From: Paenibacillus sp. HB172176
GTDB taxonomy: Bacteria; Bacillota; Bacilli; Paenibacillales; Paenibacillaceae
Reading direction: 5' to 3'
NCBI RefSeq assembly: GCF_011947265.1
Contig: NZ_JAATHD010000016.1
Location: 1-64,000 of the forward strand
Length of the DNA stretch: 64,000 nt
Positions 49,901-58,385 of this stretch are shown here, piece by piece. The notes below the pieces were generated by a model. The model did not search any database and was not told the origin of the DNA. It saw nothing but the letters and a program-made list of their open reading frames with translations. Numbering within the stretch: the stretch's first letter is position 1; each line of letters opens with the position of its first letter. A program made the translations under genes and the position numbers.

Positions 49901-51287
49901 GCTCATGCGGATTAATGAAGGTGGAGAAGCGATCCACCTCTTTGCCGTCAATCATCTTCACGCCGGCAAGCTCGATAATTTTGTTGTTGATAACCGACAA
50001 GCCCGTCGTCTCGATATCAAATACGATATAGGCCGACTCCGCAAGCGATTGCGGACGTGAGTTCAGCACCATCGGAACCGCATCGTTCACGACATTCGCC
50101 TCCACGCCGAAGAGCACCTTCACGCCATGCTTCTTCGCCGCTTTCACGGCATCGGGATAGCACTGCACGTTGCTGTGATCCGTCACCGCAATCGCGGAAT
50201 GCCCCCATTTTGCCGCCATTCTTACATACTCTCCAATTGGAGCGACAGCATCCATCGTGCTCATCGTCGAATGCAAATGGAATTCAACGCGTTTCTCTTC
50301 CGCTTTGTCCATTCGCTCAGCAGGCGCTTTCACCTCATGCAGATCATTGGGCATCATCACCAGCTCCGGTTCCTGCATGAAGCGGTCGTATTCAATCCGC
50401 CCCCGCGCCTTGACCCACTTGCCATTAGCCAATTGCGATAGAATCTTCACATCTTCCTTCGTCTTGGCGAACATCTTCATCGCGATAGAATCGGTGAAAT
50501 CCGTCACATTGAAGGTGAACAAGGTACTGCCGTTTCGAAGCTCCTTCACATCCAGACCGAATACGGCGCCTTGAACCGTAATCTTCTTCTCCTCATCCTG
50601 AATGTTCATAAGCGGCACAGCCTCTTCACGAATATCGTAGCCGACGGCAAGACGCACCGCTTCTTCGCCGTTCTCGCTCGCTTCGGTCGCTTCCACCATG
50701 GCATCCGCCATTAGTTGCTGAACAGCCTCGCGCTCCTCTTGCTCGATCTTCTGCATGAACTGGTCGTATACCTCTTGATTATTCTCCCCTGCGAGCATCT
50801 TTACCGTGCACTCCCGCTTGAACTGCGACTGGAAAAAGGCAATGATCGCATCGTCGATTCTCTTCTTTTTGGCCAGCTCCAGACCGGTAGCATCATGGAA
50901 GGTTAGTTGAACTGCCTTTCCTTGCGCTTCCACCCCCGCCTTCTGCAACCACCCGTTGACGGAAGCAATTTCGCGACCCGCCCAATCGAGGAATAAAGGC
51001 CAATATTGCAGCACGATATTTTCGGTTTCGATGATTTCGTCATAGTCGAATATGAAGGAAGTATCAGCAATATGATCAAAGGTCGTTCGAATCGCTTGAC
51101 ATAAGCTGTTATAGGCTCCAAAAGGAACCATGGACGTTTTGCGTATGCAAAACGTCCATTGTCTATTATTGCTGTTCACGATAACTTGATCGATGTATCC
51201 ATCCTCGAAATAAGATTGAATGATCTCTTGCGGCAGTCCGGATTGCTTCAGCAACAGCTCGAACCGTTCTCGTTTCTCCTTGTTCAT
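46977..51287 (-). CDS. polC: DNA polymerase III alpha subunit PolC
   Basis: 1436 residues, almost identical in length to B. subtilis PolC (1437). The main replicative polymerase of low-GC Gram-positives, with built-in proofreading. Visible in order: OB domain (VQGAVFGLDVKELRNGS), PHP domain (VEFHLHSTMSTMDAV), DnaQ-type exonuclease inserted in it (FDIETTGLSVINNK, HNARFDIGF), a zinc cluster (NPECRHSEW, CPNCGKAM) and the catalytic palm with PDIDLNFSGEYQ. The ATG at 51287 has GGGGGAGG six bases upstream; the longer reading frame begins in the intergenic repeat. Confidence 0.98.
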   Translation of the reverse strand: MNKEKRERFELLLKQSGLPQEIIQSYFEDGYIDQVIVNSNNRQWTFCIRKTSMVPFGAYNSLCQAIRTTFDHIADTSFIFDYDEIIETENIVLQYWPLFLDWAGREIASVNGWLQKAGVEAQGKAVQLTFHDATGLELAKKKRIDDAIIAFFQSQFKRECTVKMLAGENNQEVYDQFMQKIEQEEREAVQQLMADAMVEATEASENGEEAVRLAVGYDIREEAVPLMNIQDEEKKITVQGAVFGLDVKELRNGSTLFTFNVTDFTDSIAMKMFAKTKEDVKILSQLANGKWVKARGRIEYDRFMQEPELVMMPNDLHEVKAPAERMDKAEEKRVEFHLHSTMSTMDAVAPIGEYVRMAAKWGHSAIAVTDHSNVQCYPDAVKAAKKHGVKVLFGVEANVVNDAVPMVLNSRPQSLAESAYIVFDIETTGLSVINNKIIELAGVKMIDGKEVDRFSTFINPHEPIPYHIQQLTNINDDMVRDAPELEPKLREFIDFIGDDILVAHNARFDIGFIQANCKEIGLPEVKNPVLDTLELARFLHPSLKNHRLNTLAAKYKVSLENHHRAIDDSIALGGVLFGLIKDAAERKIVDLHQLNDYVGLDLSNSRPFHCNIYALNAMGKKNLFKLISLSHTEYFKRVATIPKSRLTELRDGLLVVSGCEKGEFFETVLNKSHEEAVDVAEFYDVLEIQPIDFYMHLVEKGLVGSRAEIEGAMRRICEIGDGLGKPVIATGNVHYLNPRDKMYRDITIQGITGFSPLKGMRKPDAHFRTTDEMLEEFAFLGEARAKEVVVTNTNLLAERFESYDMFPKELFTPNIEGADEEIRDTCYNTAKSMYGDDLPQVVIDRLEKELVPIIKYKFSANYLISEKLVKKSNRDGYLVGSRGSVGSSVVATFLGISEVNPLPAHYLCKNPECRHSEWFLDGSVPSGFDLPAKICPNCGKAMKGEGQDIPFETFLGFKGDKVPDIDLNFSGEYQPIAHNFTKEMFGEKCVYRAGTIGTVAEKTAYGFAKKYEEEHGKKWRGAELARLASGCTGVKRSTGQHPGGIVVVPDYIEVEDVTPVQFPADDVNAEWKTTHFDYHAFDENLLKLDILGHDDPTMMRMLQDLTGVDPTTIPMNDPKVMSMFNSTEALEVSPEKIRSSVATYGIPEMGTKFVRQMLQETQPSSFADLLQISGLSHGTGVWLGNAQELIKSGTCNIKTVIGCRDDIMLYLIYKAGMDAGLAFKITESVRKGKGLTPEWIDEMKRCKVPQWYIDSCLRIEYMFPKAHAAAYVISAVRTAFFKLYYPIEYYATYFTVRADDFELELLCQGYDAIARRLSEIEAKGFQALPKEKNMISQLEMSLEMTARGFSFKPVDLYRSDALKFQVDGASLIPPFAAIAGIGDNAARNIAAARGDGEFLSIEDFQMKSKATKTIVEVLGGMGCFRGLPESNQLSLF

Positions 51288-51302
51288 GTCAATCCTCCCC
51301 CA

Positions 51303-51375
51303 TAGAAGTTGCTCAAAAAGTCCGCTTTTGATCACGAAGCATCCCAAGAAGCTTATTCGACTTCGAATCTCTAAT
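51303..51375. repeat. Structured intergenic segment between polC and proS (possible dispersed repeat)
   Basis: It contains AAAAGTCCGCTTTT and several short inverted repeats (GAAGC/GCTTC, TTCGA/TCGAA). I remember similar segments, with AAAAGCGGACTTTTTGA, in many intergenic regions of Paenibacillus genomes, but no second copy was noticed here, so this is a suspicion only. Confidence 0.35.
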
Positions 51376-51384
51376 GAACTTTTA

Positions 51385-52833
51385 TTAGTAGGCGCGGGCG
51401 AATACGACGGTGTGGTTGGCTTTGTCGCCGCATACAAGACAAGTCGGCTTCTGAACTCGCGGCTCGAACGGGATATTCCGGCTCGTCGCCCCCGTTTCTT
51501 CCTTGACTTGCTTTTCGCAAGCGGAGGAGCCGCACCATCCGGCCTCGATAAATCCGCGTTTTTCTTCCATAGACGTCTTCATCTCGTCCAGCGTGTCTAC
51601 CGCTCGTGAATTGTCGTCCCGGAAACGTTTTGCTCTCTCGAACATCTCCGTTTGCGTTTCCTCCAGCATGCGCTGAACTTCCCCAATCAACTCCGATTGC
51701 TGAACGATGCGCTTTTCGCCCGTAATCCTGGACACAAGAACCACGACGCCGTTCTCCATATCGCGAGGGCCAAGCTCAAGTCGCAACGGCACGCCTCTCA
51801 TCTCATATTCATTAAATTTCCAACCGGGGCTCACGTCGGTTCGATCATCGACCTTAACGCGAACGCCCGCTTGCTTCAGCTCCGCATACAGCTCGTCCAC
51901 TCTGCCGACGACCTGCTCGCGCAGCTTGGCGGGACCTATAGGAATCATGACAACCTGAGTCGGAGCGATCTTCGGCGGAAGCGCCAAACCGCGATCGTCG
52001 CCATGCACCATAATGAGCGCTCCGATCAATCGCGTGCTGACCCCCCAGGAGGTTGTATGCGCGAATTGAAGTGAATTGTCGCGATCCAGATATTTGATAT
52101 CGAACGCAATCGCGAATTTATTGCCGAGATAATGCGAGGTTCCCGCCTGTACGGCCCGGCCGTCCTTCATCATCGCTTCAATGGAATAAGTATCCACGGC
52201 TCCGGCAAAACGCTCGGAAGGCGTTTTCTCGCCTTTGATTACCGGGATCGCAAGAAAGCTCTCCACGAAATCCGTATAGATGTCCAGCATCTGCATCGTT
52301 TCCTGGCGCGCCTCTTCTTCGGTTTCATGCGCGGTATGACCTTCTTGCCACAGGAATTCGCTTGTTCTAAGGAATGGCAACGTCCGCTTCTCCCAGCGCA
52401 CAACGTTGGCCCATTGATTAATCAGCAATGGCAGGTCGCGGTAGGATTGAATCCACTTCGCGTACATATGTCCGATCATCGTCTCCGAAGTCGGACGGAT
52501 GGCCAGACGCTCCTCCAGCTTTTCTCCCGCAGCCTCCGTCACCCACGGCAATTCGGGATTAAAGCCTTCGACATGCTCCTTCTCCTTCTGGAAGAAGCTC
52601 TCCGGGATGAACAGCGGGAAGTAGGCATTTCGATGACCTGTTTCCTTGAAACGGCGGTCTAAATCGCGCTGAATATTTTCCCACAGCTCATACCCCTCCG
52701 GGCGGAACACGATGCATCCGCGGACCGGCGAATAATCCATCAGCTCCGCCTTCTTGATGACATCGATATACCACTTCGAGAAATCTTCGCTTTGCGGTGT
52801 AATTTCCGTAACAAATCCTTTATCCTTCGACAT
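51385..52833 (-). CDS. proS: Prolyl-tRNA synthetase, archaeal/eukaryotic type (ProS type 3)
   Basis: 482 residues. Charges tRNA-Pro. The length, the VTEITPQSEDFSKWYIDVIKKAEL N-terminus and the C-terminal zinc-like domain (CGSSACEKQ and CLVCGDKA) identify the archaeal/eukaryotic-like class, without the editing insertion of the 564-residue B. subtilis enzyme in this locus. Class II motifs: GCIVFRPEGY, ERLAIRPTSETMI and VVRWEKRTLPFLRTSEFLWQ. GAGGGGAG is about 13 bases before the ATG, rather far. It lies between rseP and polC as usual. Confidence 0.95.
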   Translation of the reverse strand: MSKDKGFVTEITPQSEDFSKWYIDVIKKAELMDYSPVRGCIVFRPEGYELWENIQRDLDRRFKETGHRNAYFPLFIPESFFQKEKEHVEGFNPELPWVTEAAGEKLEERLAIRPTSETMIGHMYAKWIQSYRDLPLLINQWANVVRWEKRTLPFLRTSEFLWQEGHTAHETEEEARQETMQMLDIYTDFVESFLAIPVIKGEKTPSERFAGAVDTYSIEAMMKDGRAVQAGTSHYLGNKFAIAFDIKYLDRDNSLQFAHTTSWGVSTRLIGALIMVHGDDRGLALPPKIAPTQVVMIPIGPAKLREQVVGRVDELYAELKQAGVRVKVDDRTDVSPGWKFNEYEMRGVPLRLELGPRDMENGVVVLVSRITGEKRIVQQSELIGEVQRMLEETQTEMFERAKRFRDDNSRAVDTLDEMKTSMEEKRGFIEAGWCGSSACEKQVKEETGATSRNIPFEPRVQKPTCLVCGDKANHTVVFARAY

Positions 52834-52843
52834 AAGCGACTGA

Positions 52844-54106
52844 TTACTCCCCTCTTACTAATCTCAATATATCGTTATAGGTGACAACCAGCATGAGCAG
52901 CATCAGCATCGCAAAACCGATAAAATGCACCATGCTCTCCTTATTCGGATCAAGAGGTCTTCTCCTCACGGCCTCAACGCCAAGGAACAGCAGCCGGCTT
53001 CCGTCCAGCGCCGGCACGGGCAGCAGGTTAAATATGCCGAGGTACAGGCTTAGCAGCGCCGTCCAAGACGTTAACTGCACGAAGCCTTGCTTGGCAATCT
53101 GGCTCGTGACTTCCGCTGTGCGCACAGGCCCGCCGAGATCGTCAAGCTTGAATTGACCCGTAATAAGCATCTTGAAGCTTTGGAAAATATAAACCGTCAT
53201 TTGCTTCATCAAAGAAGCCGATTTCGTAATGGTTTCGCCAACCGTCGCGGAACGAGTCTCGTATTTCGGCGTAACGCCGATTTTCCCTACCCCGGCGTCA
53301 TCCGCTACCGGCGTAATCTGCAATTGCTTGGCTGCGCCGTCGCGAATGATTTTGAGCGTAATCGGAACTCCTGCCGAAGCGCCGATAATATCAATCATCC
53401 GATTGAAATCGGCGCCGATCTTCTCGCCGTTAATGCTGTCGATCACATCGCCGGACTGCAGTTGAGCCTGCTCGGCGGGCATCCCGCTTTGAACCGTGTT
53501 CACCAGCACCTTCTCCGTTACGCCAGCCATCTGTATATAAGCGGCGAACAGCACGAAGGCGAGAATAAAGTTCATCATCGGTCCTGCGAAGAGAGCCATG
53601 GCGCGCTGAGGAAGCGTTTTGCTGCCGAAATGTCTGTCGATCGGCGCGATTTGCGTTTCTTTGCCTCTCGCAATGATAAGAGCTTGGGGATGAACGGCAA
53701 ACGTTTCCGCTTCTCCCTCGACAAGCATGGAAATCTGGAGCTTATGCTCCAAATCAAGCGATTCTACTTCGCCGCGAATCGTTCCGGTCCGCTCGTCCAG
53801 CCGATCCAGATAAATGCGCGTAATGAGATTATCCTTCAGTCGCACTGCTACGGTTTGCCCCGGCTGAACCTCAACAAGCTCGGGATCCTCGCCCGCCATG
53901 CGGACGAAGCCGCCCGCCGGAATCAATCGAAGCGTATATCTCGTTTCCCCGCGTTTGACGGAGAATAATTTCGGACCAAATCCGATTGCAAATTCCCGCA
54001 CGAGAATGCCTGCGCGCTTTGCAAAGAAATAGTGCCCCCATTCATGGATGGTCACAATGACAAAAAACACTAGCACGGTCATAAAAACGACCTGAATTGT
54101 CCCCAT
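52844..54106 (-). CDS. rseP: Site-2 membrane metalloprotease RseP/RasP
   Basis: 420 residues. An intramembrane zinc protease that cleaves anti-sigma factors and FtsL in B. subtilis. The zinc motif HEWGH (21-25) lies in the first helix, a PDZ domain follows (about 200-280, VNTVQSGMPAEQAQLQSGD), and the second catalytic segment is LLPVPALDGSRLLF near the C-terminus. Four transmembrane helices are expected. It starts shortly after dxr. A TTGTAT-N16-GATAAT sequence upstream is a weak promoter candidate. Confidence 0.95.
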   Translation of the reverse strand: MGTIQVVFMTVLVFFVIVTIHEWGHYFFAKRAGILVREFAIGFGPKLFSVKRGETRYTLRLIPAGGFVRMAGEDPELVEVQPGQTVAVRLKDNLITRIYLDRLDERTGTIRGEVESLDLEHKLQISMLVEGEAETFAVHPQALIIARGKETQIAPIDRHFGSKTLPQRAMALFAGPMMNFILAFVLFAAYIQMAGVTEKVLVNTVQSGMPAEQAQLQSGDVIDSINGEKIGADFNRMIDIIGASAGVPITLKIIRDGAAKQLQITPVADDAGVGKIGVTPKYETRSATVGETITKSASLMKQMTVYIFQSFKMLITGQFKLDDLGGPVRTAEVTSQIAKQGFVQLTSWTALLSLYLGIFNLLPVPALDGSRLLFLGVEAVRRRPLDPNKESMVHFIGFAMLMLLMLVVTYNDILRLVRGE

Positions 54107-54218
54107 AGAAGTGATGCCCCCTGTTCGTTACGGCCTGTACATAGATTATCATTATTCTCCTATGCGATACAAGAGAACCACTTTCTCGTTAGCTTCCAGA
54201 GGTTATTCAAGTCTGTCC

Positions 54219-55358
54219 TTAGATGGAACCGGCAAGCCTTCGCGCCCATTGATCCACTTCCGCTATCGTCTGCAAATCATTCATATCACAGACTTCATGA
54301 GCGTACACGACGCGTTCCAGAATCGATTCGATGCCCAGGAATTCAATCTCGCCCTTTAAAAATCTCGCAACGGCAATTTCGTTAGCTGCGTTGAAGACAG
54401 CGGGAGCGGAGCGTCCGAGCCTTCCGCAATCGAAAGCGAGACGCAGAGCCGGAAAGCGATCATAGTCCATCTCTCTGAAACGCAACGCTCCTAACTTCGC
54501 AAGATTTAGCGGCTCGGTAGGCGTTTCATCGCGTTCGGGATAGGTTAACGCATATTGAATGGGAACTCGCATATCCGGCATGCCCATTTGAGCGATAATG
54601 CTGTGATCCACGAATTCCACAAAGGAATGAATGATGCTCTCCGGATGAATGACGACCTCGATTTGATCATAGGACAGATCGAACAACCATTTTGCTTCGA
54701 TTACTTCCAGGCCTTTGTTAACCATCGTAGCGGAATCAATGGTAATTTTGGCGCCCATTGACCAATTCGGATGATTAAGCGCTTCTTGCACCGTAACCCC
54801 CTGTAACTGCTCTCTGGTATGATCACGGAAGGAGCCGCCCGATGCCGTAATCGTAATCTTGCCAATCGCTTTACGAGATTCGCCGTTCATGCATTGGAAC
54901 AATGCCGAATGCTCGCTGTCAATCGGCAGAATCTTAACCCCTTTGCGCTTGGCCTGCTCCATGACGATATGGCCTGCAGTCACCAAAGTTTCTTTGTTGG
55001 CGAGACCAATCGATTTGCCAGCTTCAATCGCCGCAAGCGTAGCTGACAATCCACGGCTCCCCACAATGGCCGTCACGACTGTATCCGCATCTGTGCCGGC
55101 TGCCGTTTCGATCAAACCTTCCTCACCGAATAAGACCGTCGTTCCCGCAGGCATATGCAGTCTCGCCGAGTCCGCAAGCTCCTTCGAGGATAAGCATACA
55201 ACAGCGGGTTTAAAAGCATTGGCTTGCTCAATCAGCAAATCTACATTCGAACCCGCAGAAAGCCCAACGATTCGAAAGCGCTCCGGATGATGCTTGACCA
55301 CATCCAGAGTTTGTGTGCCTATCGAGCCTGTTGAGCCTAATAATGATATTTTCTTCAA
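54219..55358 (-). CDS. dxr: 1-deoxy-D-xylulose 5-phosphate reductoisomerase
   Basis: 379 residues. Second step of the MEP isoprenoid pathway, the target of fosmidomycin. The NADPH motif is LLGSTGSIGTQTLDV; the metal and substrate site is LPIDSEHSALFQC and ASGGSFRD, with MGAKITIDSATMVNKGLEV. The TTG at 55358 has GGGGG eight bases upstream and gives KKISLLGSTGSIG; an ATG six codons earlier has a weak site. It follows cdsA and supplies UppS precursors together with the neighbouring genes. Confidence 0.97.
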   Translation of the reverse strand: MKKISLLGSTGSIGTQTLDVVKHHPERFRIVGLSAGSNVDLLIEQANAFKPAVVCLSSKELADSARLHMPAGTTVLFGEEGLIETAAGTDADTVVTAIVGSRGLSATLAAIEAGKSIGLANKETLVTAGHIVMEQAKRKGVKILPIDSEHSALFQCMNGESRKAIGKITITASGGSFRDHTREQLQGVTVQEALNHPNWSMGAKITIDSATMVNKGLEVIEAKWLFDLSYDQIEVVIHPESIIHSFVEFVDHSIIAQMGMPDMRVPIQYALTYPERDETPTEPLNLAKLGALRFREMDYDRFPALRLAFDCGRLGRSAPAVFNAANEIAVARFLKGEIEFLGIESILERVVYAHEVCDMNDLQTIAEVDQWARRLAGSI

Positions 55359-55379
55359 AGACGCTTCCCCCATCATCCG

Positions 55380-56174
55380 CTAAATCGGAACGAGATCTGT
55401 CACCATGAGCAGCGGAAACACGATAAGCCAGCTGTCGCAACGATCCAGAACTCCTCCGTGTCCAGGCAGCAATGTGCCCGTATCCTTCAAGTTTCTTATC
55501 CGTTTGTAAGCGGATTGGATCAGATCTCCGAATTGCCCCGCAATGGCGACAACCAATCCGAATAACAAAGCTTTCCATAACGGAATCAAATCCGTCGAGA
55601 AAACAGCAAACAGCACAGCAACGATTAATGACAAGAGCACGCCGCCCAGCGCGCCTTCTACCGTTTTGTTCGGAGATATGGAAGGCCACATCTTCCTTCT
55701 GCCAAAAGCTCTGCCGGCGAAATACGCGCCTACATCCGAAGCCCAGATGCATCCAAAGGACAGCGCCGTCCAGAATAAACCGTCTGATTCAATGCCTCGA
55801 ACAGCAATCATGGCCGAGAAGCCAAAACCGACATAGATCGCGCCGAGAAGCAACAACGCAACGCCGTCTATTGTTGTTTTGTTCTTAGATACGACCGTTA
55901 GCGCAAGCAACACAAAGGTAAGCGTCCAAACGATTGTCAGCGCCGATGGAAATTCTACTTCCCACGCTCTCCACGGCAAGACGAATAAAAGCACGCCCAA
56001 ATAGCCAAGCAACGCCGAGGGCTGTAGAGGCGAGACCCCGTTCATGCGTGTATATTCAGAAAAACCGATAATAGCGAGCAGAACCAGCAATAGGGTATAT
56101 AACGGACCGCCAGCAATTGTGATGGCGAAAAATATTGCCCCAGCCAATACACCTGTAATCAAACGTTGTCTCAA
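55380..56174 (-). CDS. cdsA: Phosphatidate cytidylyltransferase
   Basis: 264 residues. Makes CDP-diacylglycerol, the branch point of phospholipid synthesis, which PgsA (also in this window) uses. It has about seven transmembrane helices and the C-terminal signature SPNKTVEGALGG and GHGGVLDRCDS. The start is TTG at 56174; the Shine-Dalgarno (GGAG, 12 bases away) is poor. uppS lies 26 bases upstream. Confidence 0.95.
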   Translation of the reverse strand: MRQRLITGVLAGAIFFAITIAGGPLYTLLLVLLAIIGFSEYTRMNGVSPLQPSALLGYLGVLLFVLPWRAWEVEFPSALTIVWTLTFVLLALTVVSKNKTTIDGVALLLLGAIYVGFGFSAMIAVRGIESDGLFWTALSFGCIWASDVGAYFAGRAFGRRKMWPSISPNKTVEGALGGVLLSLIVAVLFAVFSTDLIPLWKALLFGLVVAIAGQFGDLIQSAYKRIRNLKDTGTLLPGHGGVLDRCDSWLIVFPLLMVTDLVPI

Positions 56175-56200
56175 TGCTCTGTCACACTCCGTTAGTGTTG

Positions 56201-56965
56201 CTATATTCCTCCGTAGCGGCGAATTCGCCGCTGATATTCCTGAACGGCTTCATGGAAATGCTCTTCCGTAAAGGCAGGCCAATAGACATCTGTGAACCAT
56301 AATTCACTGTACGCCAGCTGCCACAGCATGAAATTGCTGAGCCTGAGCTCCCCGCTCGTGCGTATGAGCAAGTCGGGATCGGGCATATCGCCTGTCAGCA
56401 AATGATGATCCATCAACGATTCATCGATCTCATCGATCCGCTTTCTGCCTTCTTGCACCTCTCGCGCAATTGCCTTCACCGCAAGGAGCATTTCGCTGCG
56501 ACTGCCATAATTCAAGGCAAAATTCAGAACGAGTCCGGTATTATGTACCGTTTTGCTTACCGCTTCTTCCACGGCTTTCAAGGTATGGGGAGGAAGAAGA
56601 CTTCGATCCCCCATCATTCTGACTTGTACGTTGTTTTGAATCAGTTCATCAAGTTCTATTTCCAGAAACAGCTCGGGAAGCTTCATGAGATAATCCACTT
56701 CTTCCTTTGGCCGTTTCCAATTTTCCGTAGAGAATGCGTATAAGGTCAAATATTTGACGCCAATCGCATTGGCCGCCATGGTGATTCGCTTTACCGTCTT
56801 CATCCCGGAGTGATGACCTGCCATCCGAGGCAAACCACGTCTTTTGGCCCATCTTCCATTTCCATCCATAATAATGGCGATATGTTCCGGCACATTTTCG
56901 AGCATTTGCGGTTGAACCGGCGGCAAGGACGCTTTGCCACGTTTGGCCCAAAGTCGCTTGATCAT
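56201..56965 (-). CDS. uppS: Undecaprenyl diphosphate synthase
   Basis: 254 residues. A cis-prenyltransferase making the C55 lipid carrier of peptidoglycan and teichoic acid synthesis. The catalytic Asp34 lies in IIMDGNGRWAKRRGLPRMAGH; the second signature LLIRTSGELRLSNFMLWQ and the C-terminal SELWFTDVYWPAF are intact. It sits between frr and cdsA, the standard Firmicute order. Confidence 0.97.
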   Translation of the reverse strand: MIKRLWAKRGKASLPPVQPQMLENVPEHIAIIMDGNGRWAKRRGLPRMAGHHSGMKTVKRITMAANAIGVKYLTLYAFSTENWKRPKEEVDYLMKLPELFLEIELDELIQNNVQVRMMGDRSLLPPHTLKAVEEAVSKTVHNTGLVLNFALNYGSRSEMLLAVKAIAREVQEGRKRIDEIDESLMDHHLLTGDMPDPDLLIRTSGELRLSNFMLWQLAYSELWFTDVYWPAFTEEHFHEAVQEYQRRIRRYGGI

Positions 56966-57002
56966 CTAGCTTCCTCCCAACCGAAATGAAACATATCTCC
57001 TT

Positions 57003-57557
57003 CTAAACTTCCATAATTTCTTTTTCTTTGGAAGCCAATACTTTGTCAACCTCGGCTATGAATTTATCCGTTGCCTTCTGAATATCATCCTGATGACGAC
57101 GGGATTCATCCTCGGAGATATCGGTCTTCTCCAGCTTTTTCACATCATCATTCGCATCGCGACGAATATTGCGGATTGCCACTTTAGCTTCCTCTCCGAA
57201 TTTCTTTGCCGTTTTGACGAGCTCTGCGCGGCGCTCTTCGGTAAGCGGGGGAACGGAAATCCGAATGGCTGCTCCGTCATTCGAAGGCGTAAGGCCGAGA
57301 TCGGATTTCATAATAGCTTTCTCTATCGCGCCTACGGACGATTTATCCCATGGCTGAATCATAATGGTGCGTGAATCCGGCGTATTAATATTCGCCAATT
57401 GATTAAGGGGCGTCATCGCACCGTAATATTCTACCTGAATGCGATCCAGCAAAGCCGGATTCGCTTTGCCCGCGCGCAAAGTGGACAGATCACGTTTCAA
57501 TGACGAAATCGCCTTTTCCATTCGTTCTTCCGCACTCTTCTTAATTGCTTCTGGCAT
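57003..57557 (-). CDS. frr: Ribosome recycling factor
   Basis: 184 residues (usual 185). Splits post-termination ribosomes with EF-G. Signatures: LSTLRAGKANPALLDRI, VEYYGAMTPLNQLANI, and RNIRRDANDDVKKLEK. The ATG shares one base with the pyrH TAA (TAATG), so it is translationally coupled. Confidence 0.98.
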   Translation of the reverse strand: MPEAIKKSAEERMEKAISSLKRDLSTLRAGKANPALLDRIQVEYYGAMTPLNQLANINTPDSRTIMIQPWDKSSVGAIEKAIMKSDLGLTPSNDGAAIRISVPPLTEERRAELVKTAKKFGEEAKVAIRNIRRDANDDVKKLEKTDISEDESRRHQDDIQKATDKFIAEVDKVLASKEKEIMEV

Positions 57558-58285
57558 TATTTCGCACTTCCTTTCACAATCGTTCCGATTTTTTCTCCTT
57601 GCACAACCCGTTTAATATTACCGTTCTCCGTAATCGAGAACACAATTAGCGGTATGTTATTATCCATGCAAAGCGATGAAGCCGTAGAATCCATCACGCC
57701 TAAATTCAAGTTAAGCATATCGAGGTAAGTCAATTCTTCGAACTTCTCTGCAGAATTATCTTTGAATGGATCTGCGGAATAGACGCCATCTACCTTGTTC
57801 TTAGCCATCAGGATGACCTCGGCTTCGATCTCGGCTGCGCGAAGCGCTGCAGTCGTATCTGTCGAGAAGAATGGATTGCCTGTTCCTGCCGCGAAGATGA
57901 CGACTCTTCCCTTCTCTAAGTGGCGAATGGCGCGGCGTCTAATGTACGGCTCTGCAATTTGCTGCATCGCAATCGAGGTTTGAACCCGCGTCGGAACATC
58001 AATCTGCTCAAGCGCATCCTGCAAGGCAAGAGAATTCATGACCGTGGCGAGCATGCCCATATAATCCGCAGTCGCTCTGTCAATTCCCTTCGCCGTGCCT
58101 GCGATGCCCCTCCAGATATTGCCGCCGCCTACGACGATTGCAACCTCCACGCCAAGCTCCACAACATCCTTAACTTGATTCGCAATGGACGTAATAACGG
58201 ATGATTCGATCCCGTATCCTTCTTGTCCTGACAATGATTCGCCGCTTACCTTCAATACGATACGTTTAAATACAGGATTCTCCAA
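57557..58285 (-). CDS. pyrH: UMP kinase
   Basis: 242 residues. Phosphorylates UMP; in bacteria a hexamer controlled by GTP and UTP. It has KRIVLKVSGESLSG, VVGGGNIWRG and the acceptor region AAGTGNPFFSTDTTA. It follows tsf with a GC-rich hairpin between and leads into frr. Confidence 0.98.
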   Translation of the reverse strand: MENPVFKRIVLKVSGESLSGQEGYGIESSVITSIANQVKDVVELGVEVAIVVGGGNIWRGIAGTAKGIDRATADYMGMLATVMNSLALQDALEQIDVPTRVQTSIAMQQIAEPYIRRRAIRHLEKGRVVIFAAGTGNPFFSTDTTAALRAAEIEAEVILMAKNKVDGVYSADPFKDNSAEKFEELTYLDMLNLNLGVMDSTASSLCMDNNIPLIVFSITENGNIKRVVQGEKIGTIVKGSAK

Positions 58286-58348
58286 CGCTTATACCTCCAT
58301 CATGCCCTCGTAAGAGGTCTCTCATAATATGTTCCATTATAGAAGCAA

Positions 58349-58368
58349 GGCGGGGCGGACGCCCCGCC
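58349..58368 (-). terminator. GC-rich hairpin between tsf and pyrH
   Basis: Perfect eight-base-pair stem GGCGGGGC / GCCCCGCC with a four-base loop, followed on the minus strand by TTGCTTCTATAATGG, not a proper T-tract. Likely a partial terminator or a protective stem at the 3' end of tsf. Confidence 0.6.
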
Positions 58369-58385
58369 CCGCCTGTGCGTTCGGA

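Noticed and set aside
58335..58345. TATAAT upstream of pyrH as a promoter
   Set aside because: No -35 at a suitable distance; the upstream bases are the GC-rich hairpin.
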